A DNA stretch of 64,000 nucleotides from Pollutibacter soli (GCA_029269725.1 JARJHS010000002.1:806001-870000); one strand, 5' to 3'; positions 9,012 through 18,205 are shown, numbered from the stretch's first letter. Numbers and translations: made by a program. Notes: generated by a model from the letters alone, not told the origin.

Positions 9012-10478
9012 TCACTTCCCCCACGAATCGCGATCAAGACTTCTGAACTGAATCGCTTCAGCAAGATCTTCGGGTTGTATTGCAGCATGGCCTGACAGAT
9101 CAGCAATTGTTCTTGCCACTTTTAAAATACGATCATAAGCGCGGGCAGAAAGATTCAGCTTCTCCATCGATGACTTCAATAAACTATGACATGCAGTATT
9201 CAGTACACAAATATCCGTCAGCAATTTACTGGTCATTTGTGCATTTGCAAAAATGCCATCATGTTTTGAAAAGCGTAACAGTTGTTCATCTCTTGCTTTA
9301 ATGACCCTGCTGCGAATCGACTCTGATTTTTCCTGGATACCGGTTGTAGTGAGTTCATTGAAATTAACAGGTGTCACTTCCACATGCAGGTCGATTCTGT
9401 CAAGCAACGGACCGGATACTTTGTTCAGGTATTTTTGTACAGCACCCGGGGGACATGTACATTCTTTTTCAGGATGGTTATAAAATCCACAGGGGCACGG
9501 ATTCATTGATGCAACCAGCATGAAAGAAGCCGGAAAATCAACAGCAATTTTTGCGCGGCTGATGGTGACTTTTCTTTCTTCCATCGGTTGCCTCAATACT
9601 TCAAGAACTCCTCTGCCAACCAAAGCAACATCACTGATAGTATGATGCGGCGAACGAAACGGTCTTCGCGAAATCAACGAACTGTTTTCCGGGAGTTTTC
9701 CTGCAACACTATGGATACGGGTAGTTTCCAACGCTTCCTGTAAAGTGATTGGCGGAAGAATCGTCGGCAATCTCCTGGCAAGCATTGTTTTCCCCGCACC
9801 AGGCGGGCCAATGAGTATAACATTGTGCCCGCCTGCCGCGGCGATCTCCAGCGCCCTTTTAATATTTTCCTGACCTTTTACTTCACTGAAATCATTTTCA
9901 AACAACAACTGCTCATTAAAAAATAATTCGCGCGTGTTTATGGATAACGGTCGAAGTAAATGATCATCATTTTCAAAAAAATCAATAACCTCTCTGATAT
10001 GTCCGACGCCAAATACTTTCAGGTTGTTGACCATTGCTGCTTCTTTCGCATTGGCCTGTGGTACAATCAGTCCCTGGAATTTGTCTTTGCGTGCCTGGAT
10101 GGCAATCGGCAGGGCTCCTCTGATGGGTCGAACGTCGCCATTAAGACTCAGTTCACCCATCATGAGATAATCCTGCAGTTTTTCCCAGCACTTGATCTGT
10201 TCAGATGCACCCAGCACACCGATCGCGATTGGCAAATCAAACGCGGTTCCGCTTTTCTTCACATCCGCCGGCGCCAGGTTAACCGTAATCTTCGTACGGG
10301 GCATTTCATAGCTATTGGTTTTTATTGCACTCTCTACTCTTTGCAAACTTTCTTTTACAGCAACATCCGGCAGTCCGACAATATAATAATGAGCTCCCTG
10401 TTTGTTCCAGTTGACTTCAACCGTAATTGTCATAGCCTCCACTCCAAATACTGCGCTGCCAAATGTTTTTACTAGCAT
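9012..10478 (-). CDS. comM: ComM/YifB-family Mg-chelatase-like AAA ATPase
   Basis: A 488-residue protein with the three parts of the family. Residues 1 to about 165 are a Lon-protease-like (ChlI) domain without the active site (MLVKTFGSAVFGVEAMTITVEV). The AAA+ module carries Walker A GPPGAGKT near residue 220 and the segment SMNPCPCGFYNHPEKECTC, followed by GPLLDRIDLHVEV. A C-terminal Mg-chelatase helical domain ends in SLDRDSWGK. In naturally competent bacteria ComM is a hexameric helicase that promotes branch migration of incoming DNA. Whether this organism is competent is not shown. It lies alone, downstream of the MutS-like gene after a 414-bp spacer. Confidence 0.9.
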   Translation of the reverse strand: MLVKTFGSAVFGVEAMTITVEVNWNKQGAHYYIVGLPDVAVKESLQRVESAIKTNSYEMPRTKITVNLAPADVKKSGTAFDLPIAIGVLGASEQIKCWEKLQDYLMMGELSLNGDVRPIRGALPIAIQARKDKFQGLIVPQANAKEAAMVNNLKVFGVGHIREVIDFFENDDHLLRPLSINTRELFFNEQLLFENDFSEVKGQENIKRALEIAAAGGHNVILIGPPGAGKTMLARRLPTILPPITLQEALETTRIHSVAGKLPENSSLISRRPFRSPHHTISDVALVGRGVLEVLRQPMEERKVTISRAKIAVDFPASFMLVASMNPCPCGFYNHPEKECTCPPGAVQKYLNKVSGPLLDRIDLHVEVTPVNFNELTTTGIQEKSESIRSRVIKARDEQLLRFSKHDGIFANAQMTSKLLTDICVLNTACHSLLKSSMEKLNLSARAYDRILKVARTIADLSGHAAIQPEDLAEAIQFRSLDRDSWGK

Positions 10479-10892
10479 GGTTTGAAGGTAAATCGCCGGG
10501 GATGCGATTCCATGTGTGATTGACCAGAATCGGAGGAGAATAAAACATTGTTAATGTGAGGTTTTTCGGGGAGGCGGGAGGCAGTAGTGAGGAGGCAGGA
10601 CAGAACAGCCGGCGTAAAATAATCCAGTGTTTATGCAGAGGCAGCAGGCAACAGATATTACACAGTGAAGTTGATTATTTACTAATTACTGTTTCTTTAG
10701 GGGTTGTATAGTTGCCTTTTTCAAGTAATGATCCTTCTTTTAAAATGTGAACCGTTTGTATTGCAGAGATAACGCATGCGTTGTCTCTGCAATACAAACC
10801 AGTATAAAAAACTTTTTTAGAAACTATCGGCCCTTACAAAATAGAACTCTGCTAAACCCTTCACACTAAATCTCCTGCCTCCATTCTCCTGC
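10479..10892. other. Gene-free spacer with long palindrome and purine-rich runs
   Basis: No credible gene is seen. The spacer holds a GA-rich stretch around 10568-10610 built of GAGGCAGG-like words, whose complement (CTCCTGCC) recurs near 10871-10895 at the end of the MutS-like gene, and the 46-bp palindrome at 10754-10799 described separately. Confidence 0.7.
10754..10799. repeat. 46-bp near-perfect palindrome, ACAACRCATGCGTTGT family
   Basis: The two 23-nt halves are reverse complements with a single mismatch. The core ATAACGCATGCGTTGT recurs at 16695-16710 and, with changes, at 38641-38656 and 46273-46288. The outer arms here begin GTTTGTATTGC. As RNA it would form a long hairpin. It lies between two minus-strand genes. 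Confidence 0.9.
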
Positions 10893-12209
10893 CTATAATC
10901 TTTCCAGCAGCTCCACCACCTTCTCCCTCTTCAAAATCAAATACCCGATGCGATCATTACTGATTCCTTCCTTCAACTGATAACTGAACACCAGCTGATC
11001 ATCCACCGTCTTTGTTTCAAAAAACCGGAAACTGATATTGGGATATTCTTTTAACTCTTCGCCGATTTCGTACAGGTGAGTAGAGAGTATAAACAATGCA
11101 TGATTGATCTTGATCAAACCACGGATAACCGTAGACGAACATTTCATGGCGTCCTGGATATTGGTTCCCTTGAATAATTCATCAATGAGTACGAGCCAGC
11201 GCTTTCCATCATTAATGCGCAGCACCGTGTTTTTTATTCGTTGTACTTCATTGAAAAAATAACTTTCACCTTTGGCTATATTGTCTACCACATTGATATT
11301 ACTCAGGATCCCATCGAACAAAGTCATCTTCATTGATTTCGCAGGTACACCCATTCCTGTGTGAGCTAGAAAAACTGCAAGCCCCACCGATTTGATGAAT
11401 GTGCTTTTACCGGCCATATTCGCCCCTGTGAGAAAAATAAAATTTGAACTCGGATTCATGTCGATATCGTATGAAACAGGATTATCCAGAAGTAAATGGT
11501 ATAAACCTTTCGCTTCAAAGAAAGGATCTTCCTGCTCTGTGACTTCGGGGAAATGCAGATCATAATGGCGCACAGCATAAGCCATAGAATACCATGCATC
11601 GAGCTGACTGAAAATCTGTATCAGATCCATCGCATGCTGGCGAAAAGTAGCATGGAAAAACTGTCCATAGTAAACAGTTTCACGTATCGAAAAATTCTTA
11701 TTGTCAGCCCGGTTAACCAGTTCCGTTATCTGCTGATGCTTCAGCAGTATTCTGATTTTTGAAAGCAGCGTTTCCAGTTTAGCAGGCACGTTTACTTCGC
11801 GGAACAATTCTACAATTTTCTGAAGTCCTTTGATAAAGTCTGCAAAATGAGTCAATGAGAAACGTGCAAGCGAGAAATCCGGTGAATGGAGCAGACGATA
11901 GAGATAACTGTTCATCTGGTCAGCAGAGCGGGGAAGAGGATCAAGATTGTAATCCAGAAATCTTTCAATGACCAGCAATGTTCCGTTGGTGATTTGCTCG
12001 GGCCAGCTGTTGATTTTCTCCCCCATCAGCCTCAGTATATCCTGCGTGGATTTTATCTGGTACAACTGGTGAAAAGGATCTTTAAAATAGCGGATCAGCC
12101 AATCCTTTCCTCCTGAAGTGCGGGTGAAATTGAGTTTGTGAAAAACCGAAAATTCTTCTTCCGGATGAAAAATAGACAGGTCGGTATAGGAAGTAGCATC
12201 AATCTGCAT
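10893..12209 (-). CDS. MutS-family ATPase, short form
   Basis: A 438-residue protein with only the core/lever region and ATPase domain of MutS. Walker A is TGANMAGKST near residue 255, Walker B with the catalytic acidic pair is in WLVLIDELFKGTN, and the composite-site motif is LSTHLYEIG. It lacks the mismatch-recognition and connector domains of true MutS (usually above 800 residues), so it should not be called mutS itself. Such short homologues are common in Bacteroidota and their DNA substrate is poorly known. It ends the minus-strand block with dihydroorotase, which lies 20 bp upstream, so the two are probably co-transcribed. Confidence 0.85.
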   Translation of the reverse strand: MQIDATSYTDLSIFHPEEEFSVFHKLNFTRTSGGKDWLIRYFKDPFHQLYQIKSTQDILRLMGEKINSWPEQITNGTLLVIERFLDYNLDPLPRSADQMNSYLYRLLHSPDFSLARFSLTHFADFIKGLQKIVELFREVNVPAKLETLLSKIRILLKHQQITELVNRADNKNFSIRETVYYGQFFHATFRQHAMDLIQIFSQLDAWYSMAYAVRHYDLHFPEVTEQEDPFFEAKGLYHLLLDNPVSYDIDMNPSSNFIFLTGANMAGKSTFIKSVGLAVFLAHTGMGVPAKSMKMTLFDGILSNINVVDNIAKGESYFFNEVQRIKNTVLRINDGKRWLVLIDELFKGTNIQDAMKCSSTVIRGLIKINHALFILSTHLYEIGEELKEYPNISFRFFETKTVDDQLVFSYQLKEGISNDRIGYLILKREKVVELLERL

Positions 12210-12229
12210 TGTTCTTCAGCTTTACAGGA

Positions 12230-13579
12230 TTACCGGTTAAAATTTAAGCGCATACCACGATAAGATTCATCGAAACCATTTTTTCCATACACCGGGTAGC
12301 CGTTAACGAAAGTATATTCTATGCTCGCCGGAAACTGAAATCCTTCCAATGGACTCCATCCACATTTGTAGAGGATGTTTTCCTTTGTAACCGATGTAGT
12401 CTTATCAAGATCAGCGATTACCAGGTCGGCAAAATATCCTTCCCGGATAAAGCCACGTTCTTTTATCTGGAAACATTTCGCGACTGCGTGACTCATTTTC
12501 TCAACAATTTTTTCAAGGCTGATTTTACCCTGTTTATGATAGTACAGCATTAACGGAAGTGAGTGCTGTATCAATGGCAGCCCGGAATGTGCTTTCTCGT
12601 ATGGTGGTTGTTTTTCAGCCATGGTATGAGGAGCATGATCTGTAGCGATAATATCCAATCTGTCATCGAGCAGTGCTTCCCAAAGTGCCTCTTTATTTTC
12701 AGGCGCTTTTATTGCGGGATTGCATTTGATCAGGTAGCCCAGTTTCGCATAATCATCTGCTGTGAAATGCAAATGATGTACACAGACTTCCGATGTGATT
12801 CTTTTTTCTTCCAGCGGCAGCATATTGGTAAACAGCTGCAATTCCTTTGCCGTGCTTATATGGAGAATGTGAAGGCGGGTATTGTTCTGTTTCGCCAGTT
12901 GAATAGCCGAAAATGAACTTTCAAAACAGGCATCCGCGTTTCGGATTACCGGATGGTCCGATGGTTCAAGATTCTCTTTCCTTTCTTTTAAAGACTGGTA
13001 ATTGGTTTTAATGATTTTTTCGTCTTCACAATGCGTGGCAATCAATACTTCACTTTCACGAAACAATTTCCCGAGAGAAAGATAATTGTCGACAAGCATA
13101 TTCCCGGTGGATGAACCCATGAAAATTTTAATCCCGCATACGATATCCTTTTTTTCATTTGTTCGTAAAGCTTCGTCGGTATTCTCGTTGGAGGTTCCCA
13201 TGAAGAAAGAGAAGTTTGCCAGCGAGGTATTCGAAGCAATGGTGTACTTTTCTTCAAGCAGGTCTTGCGTAAGCGCCGGTGGATTGGTGTTCGGCATTTC
13301 CATAAAACTGGTAACACCACCAGCCACACCAGCTTTGGCTTCCGTATAAATATTTGCTTTATGTGTGAGGCCCGGTTCGCGGAAATGAACCTGATCGTCG
13401 ATTACCCCTGGCAGCAGGTATTTCCCTTCGCCATTGATCTCAATGGCATTGCTATCAGACATCATGCCTGCCACTTTTTCAATTCTTCCATCTTTAATCA
13501 ATACATCACCTTCAGTAATACTTCCCTCGTTTACGATGCGGATATTCTTAATAATATATTTTTGCATAACTTGACTCAT
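12230..13579 (-). CDS. pyrC: Dihydroorotase
   Basis: A 449-residue amidohydrolase that closes carbamoyl-aspartate to dihydroorotate in pyrimidine synthesis. Visible metal-site elements are GVIDDQVHFREPG (residues 58-70), the lysine in GIKIFMGSSTGN that is expected to be carboxylated, the histidines in IATHCEDE and LHILHIST, and the aspartate in IIATDHAPH. The first histidine of the usual HxH motif is Gln63 here; the same Gln is known in other Bacteroidota enzymes of this subgroup. A second ATG at 13567 (MQKYIIKN) matches relatives better than the ATG at 13579. Divergent from the next gene with only about 20-30 bp between starts. Confidence 0.9.
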   Translation of the reverse strand: MSQVMQKYIIKNIRIVNEGSITEGDVLIKDGRIEKVAGMMSDSNAIEINGEGKYLLPGVIDDQVHFREPGLTHKANIYTEAKAGVAGGVTSFMEMPNTNPPALTQDLLEEKYTIASNTSLANFSFFMGTSNENTDEALRTNEKKDIVCGIKIFMGSSTGNMLVDNYLSLGKLFRESEVLIATHCEDEKIIKTNYQSLKERKENLEPSDHPVIRNADACFESSFSAIQLAKQNNTRLHILHISTAKELQLFTNMLPLEEKRITSEVCVHHLHFTADDYAKLGYLIKCNPAIKAPENKEALWEALLDDRLDIIATDHAPHTMAEKQPPYEKAHSGLPLIQHSLPLMLYYHKQGKISLEKIVEKMSHAVAKCFQIKERGFIREGYFADLVIADLDKTTSVTKENILYKCGWSPLEGFQFPASIEYTFVNGYPVYGKNGFDESYRGMRLNFNR

Positions 13580-13599
13580 TAGTAAAATCCATTAACCAG

Positions 13600-15261
13600 A
13601 TGCAAATTATCAAATCGATTGTAAGACACCTTGTTTTTATCCTTCCTTTATATGCATCTTCTCAATCCGTATATCTTCAGCAGGGCTCAAAAGAAAATAT
13701 ACTGATGGAAAGGCTGGAGATAAAATCCGGCGGCGACAGTATACTCAATTTTAATTTCTTAAAGCCGTTTAACCGTAGATGGTGGGTAAGGGCTCTTGAA
13801 AATATCAATATTGATTCCACAGATATACGCCTGAGCAAGGTAGACAAGTATAATATTTTCCGCTCAAAGCTCAACAATCTTGAATGGGTGACTGGGGATA
13901 AAGAAATTTACAAAAGCAAAAAAGATCTCTGGAACACATTTTATAAAACTCCTGCCAACCTGGTGGAAGTTGATAATCCTGACTTCTTTCTTTCGGTAAA
14001 TCCTGTATTGAATTTGTCGGTGATTGGCGACAGCAGGAGCGATGAAGTGGGTTTTGTCAATTCCCGCGGTATTGTGGCGAGAATGTTGATTGCCAAACGC
14101 ATTGGTTTATACACCTATCTCACCGAAAACCAGGAACGCGCACCGGTTTTCGTTCAGGAGAGGATCAACCAGTTTCGTGCGGTACCTGGTGCAGGATTTT
14201 ACAAACCGTTTAAAACAACCGGGGTCGACTATTTTGACGGTCGCGGTTATATCACTTTCAATGCTGCTAAATTTCTTGATGTACAATTCGGCTACGACAA
14301 AGTTTTCTTAGGGAGCGGGTATCGCAGTTTATACCTGAGTGATTATGCCAATAGCCATCTTTTCCTTAACCTCAATCTCAGGGTCTGGAAATTGAATTAT
14401 GTAAGTAAAACAGTTCAGTTAACGGCACAGTATAAACGAGGAAGCACCGATTCGTTATTTCCTAAAAAATACGCAACTATACATCACATCAGTTACAGCG
14501 GCCCGAAATGGCTTACCGTTGGAATTTTCGAAGGAGTTGTTTGGGATAGATTGAATGATTTTGAATTTGCATATCTCAACCCGATCATTTTCCTGAGGCC
14601 AATGGAACAGAACCTGGGCAGTGGCGATAATGCGTTTGTAGGTTTTGATATTAAAACCACTTTATTCAAAAGACTGCAACTATATACACAGGTGATGTTT
14701 GATGAGTTTAAACTGAGCGAAATAAAAAAGAACGATGGTTGGTGGGCCAATAAATGGGCCTGGCAGATGGGCGCAAAATATATAGATGCCTTCGGCATAA
14801 ACAATCTTGATCTGCAGGCGGAAATGAATCTCGTTCGTCCGTTTACTTATGCGCATAACGACACCATCGCGAACTATACTCACTATAACCAGCCAATGGC
14901 GCATCCATTGATGTCCAATATCCAGGAGTTTGTTGCCATTGCGCGATATCAGCCATGGCCAAAATGGTATGCGCAGGTACGAATGAATTTCTGGAAGTCG
15001 GGGACGGATACAGCAGGTGTGAATTTTGGTAACAATATTTTCCGCGATACCGATACACGTCCGATGGATTATGGTTTCAATTTCGGATCAGCAAAATCAC
15101 AGAAATGGATGAACACGAATTTCTGGCTGGCATACGAGCTGATGGAAAACTTCTTTATTGAGGGCAATCTGTATTTCAGAAAAGGAAGCAATACCGATAT
15201 GAATACGATTGCTTCATTTGGCATCCGGTGGAATATGCAGCGGAGAGAATACGATTATTAA
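13600..15261 (+). CDS. Outer-membrane barrel protein, Wzi/RemB-like
   Basis: A 553-residue exported protein with a signal peptide (SIVRHLVFILPLYASSQS) and many amphipathic beta-strand segments rich in aromatic residues, ending in FGIRWNMQRREYDY. Segments such as GRGYITFNAAKFLDVQFGYD and GSGYRSLYLSDYA resemble the capsule-assembly Wzi / gliding RemB group of outer-membrane barrels in Bacteroidota. Wzi anchors capsule polysaccharide, and RemB affects surface motility. The role here is inferred only. The gene is divergent from pyrC with almost no intergenic space, so its promoter must overlap the start of pyrC. Confidence 0.65.
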   Translation: MQIIKSIVRHLVFILPLYASSQSVYLQQGSKENILMERLEIKSGGDSILNFNFLKPFNRRWWVRALENINIDSTDIRLSKVDKYNIFRSKLNNLEWVTGDKEIYKSKKDLWNTFYKTPANLVEVDNPDFFLSVNPVLNLSVIGDSRSDEVGFVNSRGIVARMLIAKRIGLYTYLTENQERAPVFVQERINQFRAVPGAGFYKPFKTTGVDYFDGRGYITFNAAKFLDVQFGYDKVFLGSGYRSLYLSDYANSHLFLNLNLRVWKLNYVSKTVQLTAQYKRGSTDSLFPKKYATIHHISYSGPKWLTVGIFEGVVWDRLNDFEFAYLNPIIFLRPMEQNLGSGDNAFVGFDIKTTLFKRLQLYTQVMFDEFKLSEIKKNDGWWANKWAWQMGAKYIDAFGINNLDLQAEMNLVRPFTYAHNDTIANYTHYNQPMAHPLMSNIQEFVAIARYQPWPKWYAQVRMNFWKSGTDTAGVNFGNNIFRDTDTRPMDYGFNFGSAKSQKWMNTNFWLAYELMENFFIEGNLYFRKGSNTDMNTIASFGIRWNMQRREYDY

Positions 15262-15367
15262 GGATGAAGGACGAGGGTCGAAGGACGAATCGAACGAGTG
15301 TTCAGCGGAAATATAATTACTATTTTCAATGAATTTAATGGTTCAGATGCTTCCCAAAACCTGATGA

Positions 15368-15772
15368 ATGAAGATGAGCAAACCAATAATTGATGTTGCT
15401 CCCGATTGTGGTAATTCCCCGAGGAGAAAATTTATCAAGGAATTTAATACTGCGATAGCTTCTGGAGACTCTGAAACAATTTCAAGATCGGTGTCACCGC
15501 AAACAGTTTTCCAGATTGCCGGAAAGAAGGAAATAATCGGGGCTGAAAAAATCCTGAAGGCATTTGAAAAGACCCCGATGTGGAAGTTGAAGCGACTTTC
15601 CATTGAAACTATTATCACTCATGGCCGTGACGCATCCTCCAGTGGCTCATTCATATCAACCAGAGATGAATTTTTTGCATACAGTCAGGTATTCAAATTT
15701 AACAGTGCTGGCGGATCCCAAATAAAATCAGTCCGGATCTATTTGATTAAGCTGAAGAAAAATCAGAGTTAG
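15368..15772 (+). CDS. Small SnoaL/NTF2-like protein
   Basis: A 134-residue soluble protein without signal peptide. The pattern of an N-terminal helix (RRKFIKEFNTAIASGDSETI), a hydrophobic beta sheet and a final strand IKSVRIYLIKL fits the NTF2-like/SnoaL fold used by many small enzymes and binding proteins. Two ATGs compete (15368 and 15374); MSKPIIDVAPDCGNSPRR from the second is equally good. A purine-rich stretch (15262-15300) precedes it. No catalytic residue can be assigned. Confidence 0.65.
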   Translation: MKMSKPIIDVAPDCGNSPRRKFIKEFNTAIASGDSETISRSVSPQTVFQIAGKKEIIGAEKILKAFEKTPMWKLKRLSIETIITHGRDASSSGSFISTRDEFFAYSQVFKFNSAGGSQIKSVRIYLIKLKKNQS

Positions 15773-15824
15773 AATTCTTCGTCTTGTATTCGTGTTATTA
15801 TGAACACCACCTAAAAGCTAACCA

Positions 15825-16667
15825 ATGGCAAAGAAATTCTTAATCGCCTTCACGATATCCCTGGTATTGCTATTCGCTTTAGCTCCTATAGGGGCTTACA
15901 GTCACGCCGTAAAACTCATTGTCTCTTTCCTCGCTTATTTCGGGCTGGTAGTTTTACTCACCAGGAAGATGCCTGGAGTCCGTAAATTCAATATGGTTTT
16001 GGGAGTGATGTTCCCACCGCTGATATTCTTTCTGTTCCTGAATGTGTATCAATTTTCGGAATCAGATATGTCGTTTCCGTCAGGTTTATTTGCAGTTCTA
16101 GGAGTGATTGCCGGGGGTTTAACGTCAATAAAAAACCGTGCATTGGGATACGCTTTAATCAGTCTCCTGCTTGCTTCATCGATTTTTATGTCAACACGAG
16201 GTTATGAGATGTGGTTGAACAAATTGAATTTTGGTTACTTTACTCCCCGCGTCCTCGAAACATTACCTCAGTTTACTTTATTGAAAATACCAGGTCAATC
16301 GGACTTTTCCAGGCAGGATTTTCATGGAAAACTTACTGTATTGGATTTCTGGAATACTTCCTGTGGAATTTGTTTTAGAAAATTTCCGATCCTTGATTCA
16401 TTGAATAAAAAATACAAAAATTCAGGAGTAAGTTTTTATTCTGTGAATGTTCCCATCAAAGATGAACACGAACCCAAGTCCGAAAGTATGATTACAAAAT
16501 TCAACTACAGCTTTGGAAATCTTTTTTTAACCGAGAAGAGATTTGGTGATTCGTTTAACATCAAATTTTTTCCGACTACTCTTGTGGTTAATGAAAAAGA
16601 GGAGATAATCTATCGAGGAAATATCGACGAGCTCGATGCAAACCTGGGAGATATGATTTTGAAATAA
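15825..16667 (+). CDS. Membrane-anchored thioredoxin-like (TlpA type) protein
   Basis: A 280-residue protein with about four N-terminal hydrophobic helices (residues 5-120) followed by a periplasmic-type thioredoxin domain from about residue 145. The redox pair is Cys180-Gly-Ile-Cys183 in DFWNTSCGICFRKFP, and the cis-proline loop is KFFPTTLVVNE. TlpA/ResA-like proteins reduce disulfides in exported proteins or cytochrome c precursors. The membrane part instead of a signal peptide means that the domain stays attached to the inner membrane. Start ATG at 15825. It is convergent with porT, with the palindrome at 16692 between the two. Confidence 0.8.
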   Translation: MAKKFLIAFTISLVLLFALAPIGAYSHAVKLIVSFLAYFGLVVLLTRKMPGVRKFNMVLGVMFPPLIFFLFLNVYQFSESDMSFPSGLFAVLGVIAGGLTSIKNRALGYALISLLLASSIFMSTRGYEMWLNKLNFGYFTPRVLETLPQFTLLKIPGQSDFSRQDFHGKLTVLDFWNTSCGICFRKFPILDSLNKKYKNSGVSFYSVNVPIKDEHEPKSESMITKFNYSFGNLFLTEKRFGDSFNIKFFPTTLVVNEKEEIIYRGNIDELDANLGDMILK

Positions 16668-16691
16668 ATCGATGAAAAGACATTTCCTGCG

Positions 16692-16713
16692 GAGATAACG
16701 CATGCGTTGTCTC
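16692..16713. repeat. Palindrome of the ACAACRCATGCGTTGT family
   Basis: A 22-bp palindrome with one mismatch whose core equals that at 10754-10799. It sits between the convergent ends of the thioredoxin gene (16667) and porT (16717), where a hairpin could end transcription, though there is no T-run. Confidence 0.85.
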
Positions 16714-16716
16714 TGA

Positions 16717-17487
16717 CTAGAAACTCAGTCCTCCGCCTTCAAAATGCAGGGAGAATAAAATCATCCTCGAGTACATTTTATCAATAACATTAGAGTATTT
16801 CAGTGATGGGTCACGCGCGTGTACGTTTGTCAACCCATAACTGAATTTTATTTCTGGAGAGAGAATAAAATATTTAAAAAAGAATTGAAACCCGATACCG
16901 CCTTCAGCAGTAAAATCTGATTTTTTTACTTTAATATAAGTCTCTGCATTCCGTGCTCCCGCTTTGCTGGCCAGGTCGAAATTATAATTCACTCCCGCCA
17001 ATGTATACACGCGGAAATTATTGATGCGATCACTTTTTAATCTCACCTGTAAAGGAAAGCTCATGACGATGCCTTCGATATTCTGTGTGCTGGTGAGCTT
17101 ATCATCGCCGGGATTCGGATATTTCTGCGTATAGCGGAATTTTTTTTCACTGAAGATGAGGTTCAGCGGATAGAAACGAATATCCCAGCGATCAGACACC
17201 TGCCAGTTGGCCATGATGCCTAAGTGCACACGTCCGGCGTTTTCAGAATTGACACTCATGATCGTGTCGCGCTGAAGATAAGTGGGATCGAGCGTGATGT
17301 TGTAGTGAGAAACGTTATAACCCAGTACTATCCCGAAATAGTAGGGTTTATCATCGTGATCGGACAGGTTCAGCTGCTGACGAAGCTGCGCCTGAAGCGA
17401 TTGAATTGCAAAACTGGTACAGATAAATAGCAGAACTACTTTATACCGCAATACACACTGCAGATTCCAAAACTTAATTTTTTGCAT
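16717..17487 (-). CDS. porT: PorT-like type IX secretion outer-membrane protein
   Basis: A 256-residue beta-barrel protein with a signal peptide ending near SLQAQ. Motifs GIVLGYNVSHYNI, DIRFYPLNLIFSEKKF, FPLQVRLKSDR and the terminal MILFSLHFEGG match the PorT/SprT group, which is required for type IX secretion and gliding. The location directly after ubiE is the usual one in Bacteroidota. The ATG at 17487 lies 52 bp inside ubiE and is preceded by AAGGAGA five bases upstream, a strong ribosome-binding site that is rare in this phylum. This supports the long overlap rather than a later TTG at 17451. Confidence 0.82.
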   Translation of the reverse strand: MQKIKFWNLQCVLRYKVVLLFICTSFAIQSLQAQLRQQLNLSDHDDKPYYFGIVLGYNVSHYNITLDPTYLQRDTIMSVNSENAGRVHLGIMANWQVSDRWDIRFYPLNLIFSEKKFRYTQKYPNPGDDKLTSTQNIEGIVMSFPLQVRLKSDRINNFRVYTLAGVNYNFDLASKAGARNAETYIKVKKSDFTAEGGIGFQFFFKYFILSPEIKFSYGLTNVHARDPSLKYSNVIDKMYSRMILFSLHFEGGGLSF

Positions 17488-18179
17488 GTCGTCTCCTTAT
17501 ATCCAATTTTGTTCATTACATCCGTAAAATGTTTCCCTTCCGGAAAATGCTGAACGGAATCTGTCAGGTACTGATACGCATTTTTGTTTTTTGAAAACAG
17601 TCCACCCATTTTCGGTGCGACCAGACCCATGTACAAATTGTAGAGTTGTTGTATGCCTTTTATTTTTGGTTTTGAAAATTCAAGGATTACAGCTTTGCCG
17701 CCGGGACGAAGAACACGCAGCATTTCTGCCAGTCCCTGCTCCAGGTTCTCGAAATTCCGGACGCCAAATGCCACAGTTACTGCATCAAACGAGGCATCTG
17801 GAAAGTTTATTGCTTCACTGTCACCCTGTTGCAACTCAATCTGTTGTGAGAGATTAAGATTTAACAGTTTCTTTCTGCCTAACTCCAGCATACCTTCTGA
17901 AATATCTATGCCAACAATCTTCGCAGGGTGCAGCATCCGGGCGGCCATAATGGCAACATCTCCGGTTCCGGTAGCTACATCGAGCAATTGTTGAGGCTGA
18001 ATTGCTTTCAACTGGGACAATGCCTTCCTGCGCCAGGAAATATCGATACCCGCCGACAAAAACCTGTTCAGAAAATCATACTTCGGAGCGATGTCATCAA
18101 ACATCCCCGCAACCTGCTCTTTTTTAGATCGGGTTGATTCTGTGTACGGTACGATCTTATCGTGAGCGAATTCTGTCAT
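17436..18179 (-). CDS. ubiE: Demethylmenaquinone methyltransferase
   Basis: A 247-residue class I SAM-dependent methyltransferase that makes menaquinone from demethylmenaquinone. SAM motif I is LLDVATGTGDVAI, motif II lies around VGIDISEGMLELG, and the family signatures FDDIAPKYDFLNRFLS near the N-terminus and FGVRNFENLEQGLAEMLRVL in the middle are present. It ends in GICSVYCGIK, the normal UbiE/MenG terminus, so the 52-bp overlap with porT is real and not caused by readthrough. A TAnnTTTG box lies just upstream. It is divergent from engB. Confidence 0.93.
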   Translation of the reverse strand: MTEFAHDKIVPYTESTRSKKEQVAGMFDDIAPKYDFLNRFLSAGIDISWRRKALSQLKAIQPQQLLDVATGTGDVAIMAARMLHPAKIVGIDISEGMLELGRKKLLNLNLSQQIELQQGDSEAINFPDASFDAVTVAFGVRNFENLEQGLAEMLRVLRPGGKAVILEFSKPKIKGIQQLYNLYMGLVAPKMGGLFSKNKNAYQYLTDSVQHFPEGKHFTDVMNKIGYKETTCKKLSFGICSVYCGIK

Positions 18180-18186
18180 CGGCAGG

Positions 18187-18194
18187 CAAAAGTA
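18187..18194 (-). promoter_or_regulatory. Candidate -7 promoter box for ubiE-porT
   Basis: On the minus strand the sequence reads TACTTTTG, an exact TAnnTTTG match, 8 bp before the ubiE ATG, which would give a very short leader. The AACGTT repeat arm starts 12 bp further upstream, about where a -33 element would be. Confidence 0.4.
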
Positions 18195-18205
18195 CAGTAA
18201 ACGTG

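Noticed and set aside
10893-12209. True mutS
   Set aside because: The protein lacks the mismatch-recognition and connector domains and is half the length; only the MutS-type ATPase core is present.
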